A stretch of DNA of 10,280 nucleotides, from NCBI GenBank assembly GCA_021808985.1, contig JAKBAQ010000089.1, forward strand, positions 1 through 10,280. Reading direction: 5' to 3'. The stretch's first letter is position 1. Every line of letters begins with the position of its first letter. The stretch comes from Pseudomonadota bacterium (GTDB lineage Bacteria > Pseudomonadota > Alphaproteobacteria > Acetobacterales > Acetobacteraceae). Made by a program: the position numbers and the translations under genes. Under the pieces are notes generated by a model. The model did no database searches, was not told the DNA's origin, and worked only from the letters and a program-made list of their open reading frames with translations. Below are positions 1 through 7,192 of the stretch, one piece after another.

Positions 1-1854
1 CGTGGTGAGGCCCGCTTCGATCAGCTGCGCCGCCGGGGTGTTGTGGTCGATCAGGCGGTCGGGCAGCGTCATCGGGCGGAATTTCAGCCCCGAGTCGAAC
101 GCGCCGCTCCAGGCGAGGTGGTGGCCGACGGCGGCGCTGAAGCCGCCGGCGGCGCCGTCCTCGATGGTGATGAGAACCTCATGATGGCGGGCGAGCTGGC
201 TCACCAGCTCGGTATCCAGCGGCTTCATGAAGCGCGCGTCGGCGACGGTGGTGGGGAAGCCGCGGGCGGTCAGCTCGTCGGCGGCGCGCAGGGCGTCGGC
301 CAGGCGCGGGCCGAGCGCCAGGATGGCGACCTTGCCGCCCTCGCGCACGATGCGGCCCTTGCCGATTTCCCACGGCGTGCCGCGCGCGGGCAGGGCGACG
401 CCCAGACCCTCGCCGCGCGGGTAGCGGAAGGCGGAGGGACGGTCATCAATGACGGCGGCGGTGGCGACGGCGTGCATCAGCTCGGCCTCATCGGAGGGAG
501 CCATGATGACGAGGCGCGGCATCGGCCCGAGGAAGCAGAGATCATAAACGCCCGCATGGGTGGCGCCGTCGGCCCCGACCATGCCGGCGCGGTCCATCGC
601 GAAGCGCACGGGGAGCGATTGCAGCACCACGTCATGCACCAGCTGGTCATAGCCGCGTTGCAGGAAGGTGGAATAGATGGCGCAGAAGGGGGCCATGCCC
701 TCGGTGGCCATGCCGGCGGCGAAGGTGACGGCGTGCTGCTCGGCGATGCCGACATCGAACATGCGGCCGGGGAATTTGGCCTCGAACTTGTCCAGCCCGG
801 TGCCCGGCGGCATGGCGGCGGTGATGGCGACGATGTTGGGGTTGGCCTCGGCCTCGGCGATGAGCGCCTTGGCGAACACGTTGGTGTAGCTCGGCGGGCC
901 GGGCGGGGCCTTGTTCTGCTCGCCGGTGACGACATTGAACTTGGAGACGCCGTGGTATTTGTCAGCCGCTGCCTCGGCCGGGGCGTAGCCCTTGCCCTTT
1001 TTGGTGACGACATGCAGCAGGACAGGCTCGTGACTGTCAGAGTCGCGGATGTTGCGCAGCACGGGGAGCAGATGGTCAAGATTATGGCCGTCCACCGGGC
1101 CGACATAATAGAAGCCCAGCTCCTCGAACAGGGTGCCGCCGGTGAGGATGCCGCGGGCATATTCCTCGGCGCGGCGGGCGGTGCGCTCCAGCGTGCGGGG
1201 GAAGTGCTTGGCCATTTTGGCCGCAAAATCGCGCAGGGACATGAAGCTGCGCGAGGAGATCAGCTTGGAGAGATAGGCGCTCATGGCGCCGACCGGCGGG
1301 GCGATCGACATGTCGTTATCGTTGAGGATGACGATAAGGCGCGATTTCATGGCGCCGGCGTTGTTCATCGCCTCATAGGCCATGCCGGCACTCATCGAGC
1401 CGTCGCCAATGACGGCGATGACGTTGCGCGGGTCGGCTTCGTTCTTGAGGTCGCGCGCGACGGCCATGCCGAGGCCGGCGGAGATGGAGGTGGAGGAATG
1501 GGCGGCGCCGAAGGGGTCGTACTCGCTCTCGGAACGGCGGGTGAAGCCGGAAAGCCCGCCCGGCTGGCGCAGGGTGCGGATACGATCGCGCCGGCCGGTG
1601 AGGATTTTGTGCGGGTAGGTCTGGTGGCCAACATCCCAGATCAGCCGGTCACGCGGGGTTTCGAACACGGCATGGATGGCGACGGTGAGCTCCACCACGC
1701 CGAGCGAGGAGCCCAGATGGCCGCCGGTGACGGAAACCGTGTCGATGGTCTCGGCGCGCAGCTCATCGGCCAGCTGCTTGAGCTGCTCGGCGGAGAGGTT
1801 GCGCATGTCGGAGGGGATTTTCACCCGGTCCAGGAGCGGTGTGCGCGGCGACAT
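1..1854 (-). CDS. dxs: 1-deoxy-D-xylulose-5-phosphate synthase, 3' end cut by window edge
   Basis: Cytosolic thiamine-diphosphate enzyme that condenses pyruvate with glyceraldehyde 3-phosphate to DXP, the first and usually flux-setting step of the MEP isoprenoid pathway. 618 codons are visible, reading MSPRTPLLDRVKIPSDMRNL at the N-terminus and ending inside the usual C-terminal LPDRLIDHNTPAAQLIEAGL stretch. Probably only some 20-25 residues and the stop are missing. Seen: GGHLGSSLGVVEL with His46, the GAAHSSTSISAGLGMA segment, the ThDP/Mg motif GDGSMSAGMAYEA from residue 150, ending in a conserved NDND, and FDVGIAEQHAVTFAAG with the catalytic Glu372 of the transketolase-like pyrimidine domain. 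The C-terminal transketolase domain follows. The start is fixed by GGAGG at 1864-1868, 9 nt upstream of the ATG. It is divergent from ispH. No frameshift or missing key residue was seen. Identification is secure; only the end is unseen. Confidence 0.97.
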   Translation of the reverse strand, partial: MSPRTPLLDRVKIPSDMRNLSAEQLKQLADELRAETIDTVSVTGGHLGSSLGVVELTVAIHAVFETPRDRLIWDVGHQTYPHKILTGRRDRIRTLRQPGGLSGFTRRSESEYDPFGAAHSSTSISAGLGMAVARDLKNEADPRNVIAVIGDGSMSAGMAYEAMNNAGAMKSRLIVILNDNDMSIAPPVGAMSAYLSKLISSRSFMSLRDFAAKMAKHFPRTLERTARRAEEYARGILTGGTLFEELGFYYVGPVDGHNLDHLLPVLRNIRDSDSHEPVLLHVVTKKGKGYAPAEAAADKYHGVSKFNVVTGEQNKAPPGPPSYTNVFAKALIAEAEANPNIVAITAAMPPGTGLDKFEAKFPGRMFDVGIAEQHAVTFAAGMATEGMAPFCAIYSTFLQRGYDQLVHDVVLQSLPVRFAMDRAGMVGADGATHAGVYDLCFLGPMPRLVIMAPSDEAELMHAVATAAVIDDRPSAFRYPRGEGLGVALPARGTPWEIGKGRIVREGGKVAILALGPRLADALRAADELTARGFPTTVADARFMKPLDTELVSQLARHHEVLITIEDGAAGGFSAAVGHHLAWSGAFDSGLKFRPMTLPDRLIDHNTPAAQLIEAGLTT

Positions 1855-1893
1855 CAGATCAATCCTCCGGTACGCCCCGCCAGTATCATCCGC

Positions 1894-1923
1894 ATTATCT
1901 TCTTTATCCTTCGCTCAAACCAA
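1894..1923 (-). promoter_or_regulatory. candidate sigma70-type promoter of dxs
   Basis: On the minus strand, TTGGTT (1918-1923) is followed after 18 nt by GATAAT (1894-1899), a 5/6 match to the -10 consensus. The predicted start lies near 1887, giving a 5' leader of about 33 nt that contains the dxs GGAGG site. An alternative uses a second TTGGTT at 1926-1931, 17 nt from GATAAA at 1903-1908. Found by eye; there is no experimental support in the window. Confidence 0.45.
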
Positions 1924-1961
1924 ATAACCAAAACCTGTGTCAGCCAAGGCACAGCGCCCGG

Positions 1962-1981
1962 TTTACTGCCCATTTACTGCC
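1962..1981 (+). repeat. tandem 9-mer TTTACTGCC x2, period 11 bp
   Basis: Two identical copies of TTTACTGCC are separated by 2 bp, so the copies start 11 bp apart, about one helical turn. They lie about 40 bp upstream of the candidate dxs -35 and about 57 bp upstream of the candidate ispH -35. This geometry suits a direct-repeat operator, but the binding protein is unknown and chance cannot be excluded. Confidence 0.5.
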
Positions 1982-2037
1982 ACATAAGGGACACGCGGCC
2001 GAATTGCCAGCGCCCCTTACCCTCCCACGGGCCAGAT

Positions 2038-2066
2038 TTGTTGACCGGCGGAAGAACAGGTATGAA
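2038..2066 (+). promoter_or_regulatory. candidate promoter of ispH operon
   Basis: TTGTTG (2038-2043), a 17-nt spacer and TATGAA (2061-2066) form a weak sigma70-like promoter, with a predicted start near 2073 and a leader of roughly 94 nt. An overlapping TTGACC at 2041-2046 has a better -35 match but would leave only 14 nt to TATGAA. Other weak combinations exist near 2087-2125, so the assignment is tentative. Confidence 0.3.
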
Positions 2067-2166
2067 GGATCTCCTTACACCGCTGCTTGCGGAATTGGCA
2101 GGCAATGACCTAATGCACCTATCAGAAAGATGAACAGCGTGACAGACCGGCAACAGGATTTTTAAG

Positions 2167-3120
2167 ATGGACGGCTCAAACTCCCCCAAAGCGATGCGTG
2201 TGATACTGGCGCAGCCCCGCGGTTTTTGCGCCGGGGTGGAGCGCGCCATCGACATCGTGGAACGCGCGCTGATAAAATTCGGGCCGCCGATTTATGTGCG
2301 CCATGAAATTGTGCATAACCGCCATGTGGTGGAGGATTTGCGGGCGCGGGGCGCCGTGTTCGTGGACGAGCTGGATGAGGTGCCAGAGGGCGCCATGACC
2401 GTGTTTTCAGCCCATGGCGTGGCCAGGAAGGTGGAAAACGCGGCCAAAACCCGGGCGCTGCCGGTGATTGACGCGACCTGCCCGCTGGTGGCCAAGGTGC
2501 ATGCCGAGGGCCGGCGCTATGCCGGGCAGGGCCGGGAGATTGTGCTGATTGGCCATGCCGGGCATGCCGAGGTGGAGGGGACGATCGGCCAGATCGACGG
2601 CACGGTTTACCTGGTGCAGACGGTGGACGACGCCGCGGCGCTGCAGGTGCAGACACCGGAAAAGCTCTCTTATATCACCCAGACCACGCTCTCGGTGGAT
2701 GATACGCGCGGGATTATTGCGGCGCTGAAGGCGCGTTTCCCCGCCATTGTGGGGCCTGATGTGCGCGATATCTGCTATGCGACGCAGAACCGCCAGGAGG
2801 CGGTGCACCATCTGGCCGAGCTGGTGGACCTGATTCTCGTGGTGGGCAGCAAGAATTCCTCCAACTCCAAGCGCTTGCAGGAAATTGGCGCGGAGCTGGG
2901 GCGGCCGAGCTATCTGATCGACGATGCGGCGCATTTGCAGGCCGCGTGGTTCGAGGGGATTCGCCGGGTGGGGCTGACGGCCGGCGCCTCGGCGCCAGAG
3001 GTGCTGGTGCAGGGCGTGATCGAGGGGCTGCGCCAGTTCGGCCAGCTGGAGATTGAGCTGCTGGCGGGCACGCCGGAGGATGTGAAATTTAAATTACCGG
3101 CCGAAGTGGCCGAAGTCTGA
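2167..3120 (+). CDS. ispH: 4-hydroxy-3-methylbut-2-enyl diphosphate reductase (LytB/IspH)
   Basis: Cytosolic [4Fe-4S] reductase for the last MEP pathway step, turning HMBPP into IPP and DMAPP. The 317 residues match the family length. The three cluster ligands are visible: Cys21 in PRGFCAGVERA, Cys105 in DATCPLV and Cys203 in DICYATQNRQ. Also seen are the substrate-binding segments RHEIVHNRHVV, FSAHGVA, GHAGHAEVEGTIGQ, SKNSSNSKRL and TAGASAPE. The start at 2167 has AGGA at 2155-2158 with 8-nt spacing. A second in-frame ATG at residue 10 lies closer to the conserved core but has no good ribosome site. ispH is divergent from dxs and lies 11 bp upstream of hpnH, whose ribosome site overlaps the ispH stop. 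Pairing with hpnH suggests expression tied to hopanoid precursor supply. Confidence 0.98.
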   Translation: MDGSNSPKAMRVILAQPRGFCAGVERAIDIVERALIKFGPPIYVRHEIVHNRHVVEDLRARGAVFVDELDEVPEGAMTVFSAHGVARKVENAAKTRALPVIDATCPLVAKVHAEGRRYAGQGREIVLIGHAGHAEVEGTIGQIDGTVYLVQTVDDAAALQVQTPEKLSYITQTTLSVDDTRGIIAALKARFPAIVGPDVRDICYATQNRQEAVHHLAELVDLILVVGSKNSSNSKRLQEIGAELGRPSYLIDDAAHLQAAWFEGIRRVGLTAGASAPEVLVQGVIEGLRQFGQLEIELLAGTPEDVKFKLPAEVAEV

Positions 3121-3131
3121 GGACGGAAAAC

Positions 3132-4280
3132 ATGGTTCCCTTGAGTCAGGCCCTTAAAGTTGGCGCCTATGTGGTGAAGCAGCATATCAGCGGTGTGAAA
3201 CGCTACCCGATGGTGCTGATGCTGGAGCCGCTGTTCCGCTGCAACCTGGCCTGCGCGGGCTGCGGGAAAATTGATTATCCGGCGGATATTCTCAACCAGC
3301 GGATTTCAGTGGCGGATGCCGTGGAGGCGGCGCGCGAATGCCCGGCGCCGATCATCGCCATCGCCGGCGGGGAGCCGCTGCTGCACAAGGAGATGCCGCA
3401 GATCGTGGATGCCTACCTGAAAATGGGCAAATACGTGATTCTGTGCACCAACGCGCTGCTGCTGGAGAAGAAGATAGACCAGTACAAGCCGCACAAGAAT
3501 TTCTGCTGGGACATTCATCTGGATGGCGACAAGCAGATGCATGACAAATCCGTGGACCAGGACGGGGTGTATGAGCGCGCTGTCGAGGCGATAAAGCTCT
3601 CCAAGGCCAAGGGGTTCCGCACCAGTATCAACTGCACGCTCTTCGAGGGGGCGGACCCGGACCGGGTGGCGGCGTTCTTCGATACCGTCGCGGACATGGA
3701 TATCGAGGGGGTGATGACCTCGCCGGGCTATGCCTATGAGCGCGCGCCGGACCAGGAGCACTTCCTCAACCGCACCCGCACCAAGGAGCTGTTCCGCGCC
3801 ATCTTCAAGCGCGGGCTGGAGAGCAAGAAGCGCGGCAAGACGTGGAAATTCACCCAGAGCCCGCTGTTTCTGGACTTTTTGGCCGGCAACCAGAGCTATG
3901 CCTGCACCCCCTGGGGCAACCCGACGCGCAATGTGTTCGGCTGGCAGCGCCCCTGCTATCTGCTGGGCGAGGGCTACGCCAAGACCTACAAGGAGCTGAT
4001 GGAGACCACCGACTGGGATAAATATGGTGTCGGCAATTACGAGAAATGCTCGGATTGCATGGTGCATTCCGGGTTTGAGGCCACCGCGGTGATGGATTCG
4101 GTGAAAAAACCCTGGAAGCTGGCGGCGCTGGCCTTCAAGGGCATGAAGCTGGACGGCGCGATGGCGCAGGATATTCCGCTGGATAAGGCGCGCAAGGCGG
4201 AATTCGTGTTCTCCAAGCATGTGGAGACGAAAATGGCCGAGATAGAGGCCAAGAAAGCCGCGCGGGTGGCGGCGGAATAA
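3132..4280 (+). CDS. hpnH: adenosyl-hopene transferase HpnH, radical SAM
   Basis: Radical SAM enzyme of hopanoid biosynthesis. The family adds a 5'-deoxyadenosyl group to diploptene to give adenosylhopane, the first committed step towards C35 bacteriohopanepolyols. 382 residues, the usual length. The radical SAM cluster motif CNLACAGC supplies Cys37, Cys41 and Cys44, directly after the family-typical YPMVLMLEPLFR. IAGGEPLLHKEM is the SAM-binding GGE motif. The C-terminal half resembles the DUF3463 extension, with conserved cysteines in YACTPWGNPTRNVFGWQRPC and EKCSDCMVHSGFE. The extreme C-terminus is a lysine- and alanine-rich helix. The start is supported by GAGGA at 3119-3123, 8 nt before the ATG and overlapping the ispH stop codon, so translational coupling is likely. 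It implies that the organism makes extended hopanoids; shc and the other hpn genes are not in the window. Confidence 0.96.
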   Translation: MVPLSQALKVGAYVVKQHISGVKRYPMVLMLEPLFRCNLACAGCGKIDYPADILNQRISVADAVEAARECPAPIIAIAGGEPLLHKEMPQIVDAYLKMGKYVILCTNALLLEKKIDQYKPHKNFCWDIHLDGDKQMHDKSVDQDGVYERAVEAIKLSKAKGFRTSINCTLFEGADPDRVAAFFDTVADMDIEGVMTSPGYAYERAPDQEHFLNRTRTKELFRAIFKRGLESKKRGKTWKFTQSPLFLDFLAGNQSYACTPWGNPTRNVFGWQRPCYLLGEGYAKTYKELMETTDWDKYGVGNYEKCSDCMVHSGFEATAVMDSVKKPWKLAALAFKGMKLDGAMAQDIPLDKARKAEFVFSKHVETKMAEIEAKKAARVAAE

Positions 4281-4294
4281 GGCTGGAGCGGGCG

Positions 4295-4915
4295 ATGAGC
4301 AAAGCCATCGCCCATCTGAGCGCCGCCGACCCGCTGCTTGGCGGGCATATCGTGCGTATCGGGCGGATCAAACGCGATCCGCCCCAATTTTCCGAGCCCT
4401 ACCCTGCCCTGCTCTCGGCCGTGGCGCACCAGCAACTGCATGCGCGGGCGGCGGAGGCGATTCTGGACCGGCTGCGCACGCTGAGCGGCGGGGATTTGCC
4501 CGCGCCGGCGGCGCTGCTGGCGCTGCCCGAGGAAGCGCTGCGGGGGTGCGGATTTTCCGCCAGCAAAATGGCGGCGCTGCGCGATATTGCCGCCAAGGCG
4601 GCGGATGGCACCATTCCCACCCGCGCCAGGGCGCTGCGGCTGAGCGATGCGGCGCTGATAGAGCGGCTGACGACGATTCGCGGCGTGGGGCGGTGGACGG
4701 TGGAAATGCTGCTGATCTTCACGCTGCGCCGCCCGGATGTGCTGCCGGTGGATGATTTTGGCGTGCGGGAGGGCTTTAAGCGCCTGCACGGGCTGGAGGC
4801 GCAGCCAAAACCCAGGGAGCTGGCGCGGATTGGCGAGGTTTGGGCGCCCTACCGCTCAACCGCCGCGCTGTATTTGTGGCGGGCGGCGGATTTGGCCAAG
4901 CTGAGCGCCAAATAA
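4295..4915 (+). CDS. DNA-3-methyladenine glycosylase II-like, HhH-GPD family
   Basis: Monofunctional base-excision repair glycosylase expected to remove alkylated purines such as 3-methyladenine. 206 residues, a short AlkA-like form without the N-terminal TBP-like domain of E. coli AlkA and without an Ada fusion. The early helix AVAHQQLHARAAEAI corresponds to the family's GQQLS-type helix. The helix-hairpin-helix is LTTIRGVGRWTVEMLL at residues 125-140. The catalytic aspartate is probably Asp154 in VLPVDDFGVR. Only one cysteine (Cys85) is present, so the Nth/MutY-type iron-sulfur loop is absent. The start has GGAG at 4285-4288, 6 nt upstream of the ATG, and lies 14 bp after the hpnH stop, so it is probably read from the ispH-hpnH transcript. 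No functional link to hopanoids is evident. Exact substrate range cannot be read from sequence. Confidence 0.9.
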   Translation: MSKAIAHLSAADPLLGGHIVRIGRIKRDPPQFSEPYPALLSAVAHQQLHARAAEAILDRLRTLSGGDLPAPAALLALPEEALRGCGFSASKMAALRDIAAKAADGTIPTRARALRLSDAALIERLTTIRGVGRWTVEMLLIFTLRRPDVLPVDDFGVREGFKRLHGLEAQPKPRELARIGEVWAPYRSTAALYLWRAADLAKLSAK

Positions 4916-4940
4916 AAACGGCGCCCGAAGGCGCCGTTTT
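4915..4940. terminator. bidirectional intrinsic terminator between glycosylase and fusA
   Basis: A perfect 11-bp inverted repeat, AAAACGGCGCC (4915-4925) and GGCGCCGTTTT (4930-4940), flanks a 4-nt loop. Read in the fusA direction the loop is C(UUCG)G, an extra-stable tetraloop, and the stem is followed by TTTTTATTT. Read in the glycosylase direction the loop is CGAA, followed by four T. The A-tract overlaps the glycosylase TAA stop (4913-4915). It sits exactly between two convergent genes, as expected for a shared terminator, and looks stronger for fusA. Confidence 0.92.
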
Positions 4941-4959
4941 CAGTTTCAGTGCTGTAAAA

Positions 4960-7041
4960 TCAGGCGCTCTTCGCCATGATCTCGTCCGCGATGTTGCGCG
5001 GCACGGGGTCGTAATGGTGGAACTGCATGGTGAAGGAGGCGCGGCCCTTGGTCATGGAGCGCAGGTGGGAGATGTAGCCGAACATCTCCTTCAGCGGCAC
5101 ATGCGCGCGCACGGTGATGGTGGAGCCGGAGGCTTCCTGGTTCTGGATCATGCCGCGGCGGCGGTTGAGGTCGCCCACCACGTCGCCCACATGGTCCTGC
5201 GGGGTGGTGATTTCGACGTCCATGATCGGCTCGAGGATGATCGGGCTGGCCTTCTTCATGCCTTCGCGGAAGCAGGCCTTGGCGGCGATTTCGAAGGCCA
5301 GGGCGGAGGAGTCGACGTCATGGTATTTGCCGTCAACCAGGGTGTACTTGAAGTCCACCGTGGGGAAGCCGGCGAGGACGCCGGTGTCGGCCTGGTTCTT
5401 GATGCCTTTTTCAACCGCCGGGATGTATTCCTTCGGCACGGTGCCGCCGACGATCTTGTTCTCGAAGACCACGCCCTCGTTACGCTCGAGCGGCTCGAAG
5501 ATGATCTTCACCTCGGCGTACTGGCCCGAACCGCCGGACTGCTTCTTGTGGGTGTAGGTTTCAGTGTGGGCCTTGGCGATCGTCTCACGGTAGGCCACCT
5601 GGGGCGCGCCGATGTTGGCGTCCACGCCGTATTCGCGGCGCAGACGGTCAATGATGATTTCCAGATGCAGCTCGCCCATGCCGGAGAGGATGGTCTGGCC
5701 GGTTTCCTGGTCGGTCTTCAGGCGCAGCGAGGGGTCTTCGCCCGCCAGCTTCTGCAGGCCGAGGGTCATCTTCTCGACGCCTTCCTTGGTCTTCGGCTCG
5801 ACGGAAATGTCGATCACCGGAACCGGGAAGGCCATGCGCTCCAGCACCACCGGGTCTTCGGCGGCGGCCAGGGTGTCACCCGTGCCGGTGTCCTTCAGGC
5901 CGACGAAGGCGGCGATGTCGCCCGCGTGCACTTCCTTGATTTCGGCGCGCTTGTCAGCGTGCATCTGGAACATGCGGCCGATGCGCTCGCGATGGCCCTT
6001 GGTGGTGTTCATCACCGTGTCGGAGGATTTCAACGTGCCGGAATAGACGCGCACGAAGGTGAGCGTGCCGTATTTGTCGTTGATGATCTTGAAGGCGAGG
6101 CCGGCGAAGGGGGCGTTCGGGTCGGCCTTGATGCGGCGCGCGTTGGGGTCTTCCTCCTGGCCCTCCTCGGGGGCGACGCGGATGCCGGGAACGTCCACCG
6201 GGCTCGGCAGGTAGTCGAGCACGGCATCGAGCAGGGGTTGCACGCCCTTGTTCTTGAAGGCGGTGCCGCACAGCACGGGGCGGAAGGCGCCGGTGATGGT
6301 GCCGGCCTTGATGCAGCGCTTCAGGGTCTCGACCGAGACGTCGCCCTTCTCGAAATACTCCTCCATCGCCACGGTATCGACCGAGAGGGCGGTGTCGAGC
6401 AGGTTCTGGCGGTATTCCTCGGCCTGGGCCTTGAGGTTCTCGGGGATTTCCTCGTCATGGAACTTCGCGCCCAGCTCGCCGCCTTCCCAGATGATCGCCT
6501 TCATCTCGATCAGGTCGACCACGCCGAGGAAGCTGTCCTCGATGCCGATGGGCAGCTGCAGGGGCAGCGCCACGATGTCGAGCTTTTCCTTCAAGGTGTT
6601 GAAGGCACGGAAGAAATCCGCGCCGGTACGGTCCAGCTTGTTGATGAAGATGATGCGCGGGACGTTGTAACGGTCGGCCAGGCGCCAGTTGGTCTCGGAC
6701 TGGGGCTGCACGCCGGCCACGCCCTCGATGATGAAGATGGCGCCGTCAAGCACGCGCAGGCTGCGGTTCACCTCAATGTTGAAGTCGATATGGCCGGGCG
6801 TGTCGATGATGTTGATGCGGTGGTCTTTCCACTCGCAGGTGACGGCGGCGGAGGTGATGGTGATGCCGCGCTCACGCTCCTGGTCCATGTAGTCGGTCGT
6901 GGTGTTGCCGTCATGCACCTCGCCGATTTTGTGCGAAACGCCGGTATAGTACAAAATCCGCTCGGTCGTGGTGGTTTTGCCCGCGTCAATATGCGCGGTG
7001 ATCCCGATATTACGGATCTTGCCAAGGTCGAAGTCAGCCAT
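4960..7041 (-). CDS. fusA: elongation factor G
   Basis: Translational GTPase that drives ribosomal translocation and, with RRF, ribosome recycling. 693 residues, normal for EF-G. Motifs: P-loop AHIDAGKTTTTERIL (residues 16-30), switch I QERERGITITSAA, G3 DTPGH (80-84) with the catalytic His84, G4 NKLD (134-137, where NKMD is usual), and G5-like GTAFKNKG (259-266). Domains II and III follow, then domain IV from about residue 480 (GGSGQYAEV) and domain V with TPQDHVGDVVGDLNRRRGM. The ATG at 7041 has GGAGG at 7047-7051, 5 nt upstream. An upstream in-frame GTG (7086) would add 15 non-conserved residues and was rejected. It follows the DUF1849 gene by 151 bp and is not next to rpsL, rpsG or tuf. 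The GTPase domain is unlike str-operon alphaproteobacterial EF-G as I recall it, so it may be a second or acquired copy. All domains look intact. Confidence 0.96.
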   Translation of the reverse strand: MADFDLGKIRNIGITAHIDAGKTTTTERILYYTGVSHKIGEVHDGNTTTDYMDQERERGITITSAAVTCEWKDHRINIIDTPGHIDFNIEVNRSLRVLDGAIFIIEGVAGVQPQSETNWRLADRYNVPRIIFINKLDRTGADFFRAFNTLKEKLDIVALPLQLPIGIEDSFLGVVDLIEMKAIIWEGGELGAKFHDEEIPENLKAQAEEYRQNLLDTALSVDTVAMEEYFEKGDVSVETLKRCIKAGTITGAFRPVLCGTAFKNKGVQPLLDAVLDYLPSPVDVPGIRVAPEEGQEEDPNARRIKADPNAPFAGLAFKIINDKYGTLTFVRVYSGTLKSSDTVMNTTKGHRERIGRMFQMHADKRAEIKEVHAGDIAAFVGLKDTGTGDTLAAAEDPVVLERMAFPVPVIDISVEPKTKEGVEKMTLGLQKLAGEDPSLRLKTDQETGQTILSGMGELHLEIIIDRLRREYGVDANIGAPQVAYRETIAKAHTETYTHKKQSGGSGQYAEVKIIFEPLERNEGVVFENKIVGGTVPKEYIPAVEKGIKNQADTGVLAGFPTVDFKYTLVDGKYHDVDSSALAFEIAAKACFREGMKKASPIILEPIMDVEITTPQDHVGDVVGDLNRRRGMIQNQEASGSTITVRAHVPLKEMFGYISHLRSMTKGRASFTMQFHHYDPVPRNIADEIMAKSA

Positions 7042-7061
7042 CAAAGCCTCCACGGGCGAGG

Positions 7062-7100
7062 AAAAAACAAAAGGGTACGGCGCCACTCATCGAGTGGCGC
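7062..7100 (-). terminator. hairpin with T-rich tract in fusA leader
   Basis: On the minus strand a perfect 9-bp stem, GCGCCACTC (7092-7100) and GAGTGGCGC (7080-7088), with a 3-nt loop is followed after 7 nt by TTTTGTTTTTT (7062-7072). This could terminate the DUF1849 transcript. The T tract ends only 10 nt before the fusA ribosome site, so it could also act as an attenuator in the fusA leader. The gap between stem and T tract makes it less canonical than the 4915-4940 terminator. Confidence 0.5.
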
Positions 7101-7192
7101 GCGCTGCCCGGCTTTTGCGGCAGAGCGGCGGGTTTGGCAAGCCCGTTCCCTGCATGGCGCGCCCTATTATTGAGAGGCGGGGGGTTTTGGGG

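Larger units (their letters stand above)
1855..2166. promoter_or_regulatory. dxs-ispH divergent intergenic region
   Basis: This 312-bp stretch has no convincing gene. It is more A/T-rich than the flanking genes and must carry the promoters of both divergent genes. It holds the dxs promoter candidate near 1894-1923, a dyad CTGTG-N10-CACAG at 1935-1954, a tandem repeat TTTACTGCC at 1962-1970 and 1973-1981 (period 11 bp), and an ispH promoter candidate at 2038-2066. I see no riboswitch such as a TPP (thi-box) element and no tRNA or strong hairpin. Confidence 0.6.

Noticed and set aside
43..2133. Long stop-free plus-strand frame of 696 codons over dxs
   Set aside because: It lies antisense to dxs, which shows clear DXS motifs on the minus strand. 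The translation is G/A/H/D/E-rich without recognisable domains, an effect of high G+C codon bias.
1855..2166. Thiamine-diphosphate riboswitch or small RNA in the dxs leader
   Set aside because: I looked for thi-box-like conserved segments and stable hairpins on the dxs strand and saw none. The predicted leader is also only about 33 nt.
2162..2656. Minus-strand frame opposite the start of ispH
   Set aside because: It is an arginine- and proline-rich shadow of ispH with no ribosome site or domain.
7042..7086. N-terminal extension of EF-G from a GTG at 7086
   Set aside because: The 15 extra residues are not EF-G-like, would translate through the leader hairpin and T tract, and ignore the GGAGG placed just before the ATG at 7041.
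7129..7145. Second hairpin (CGGGTTT-GGC-AAGCCCG) between the DUF1849 gene and fusA
   Set aside because: It pairs well only on the plus strand through a G-T wobble. On the transcribed minus strand the pair becomes a C-A mismatch, so it is unlikely to matter for these genes.
4840..7173. Long stop-free plus-strand frame of 777 codons over fusA
   Set aside because: It is antisense to a complete EF-G, crosses the glycosylase end and the terminator, and has mirror-image codon composition with no motif. It is a shadow frame.
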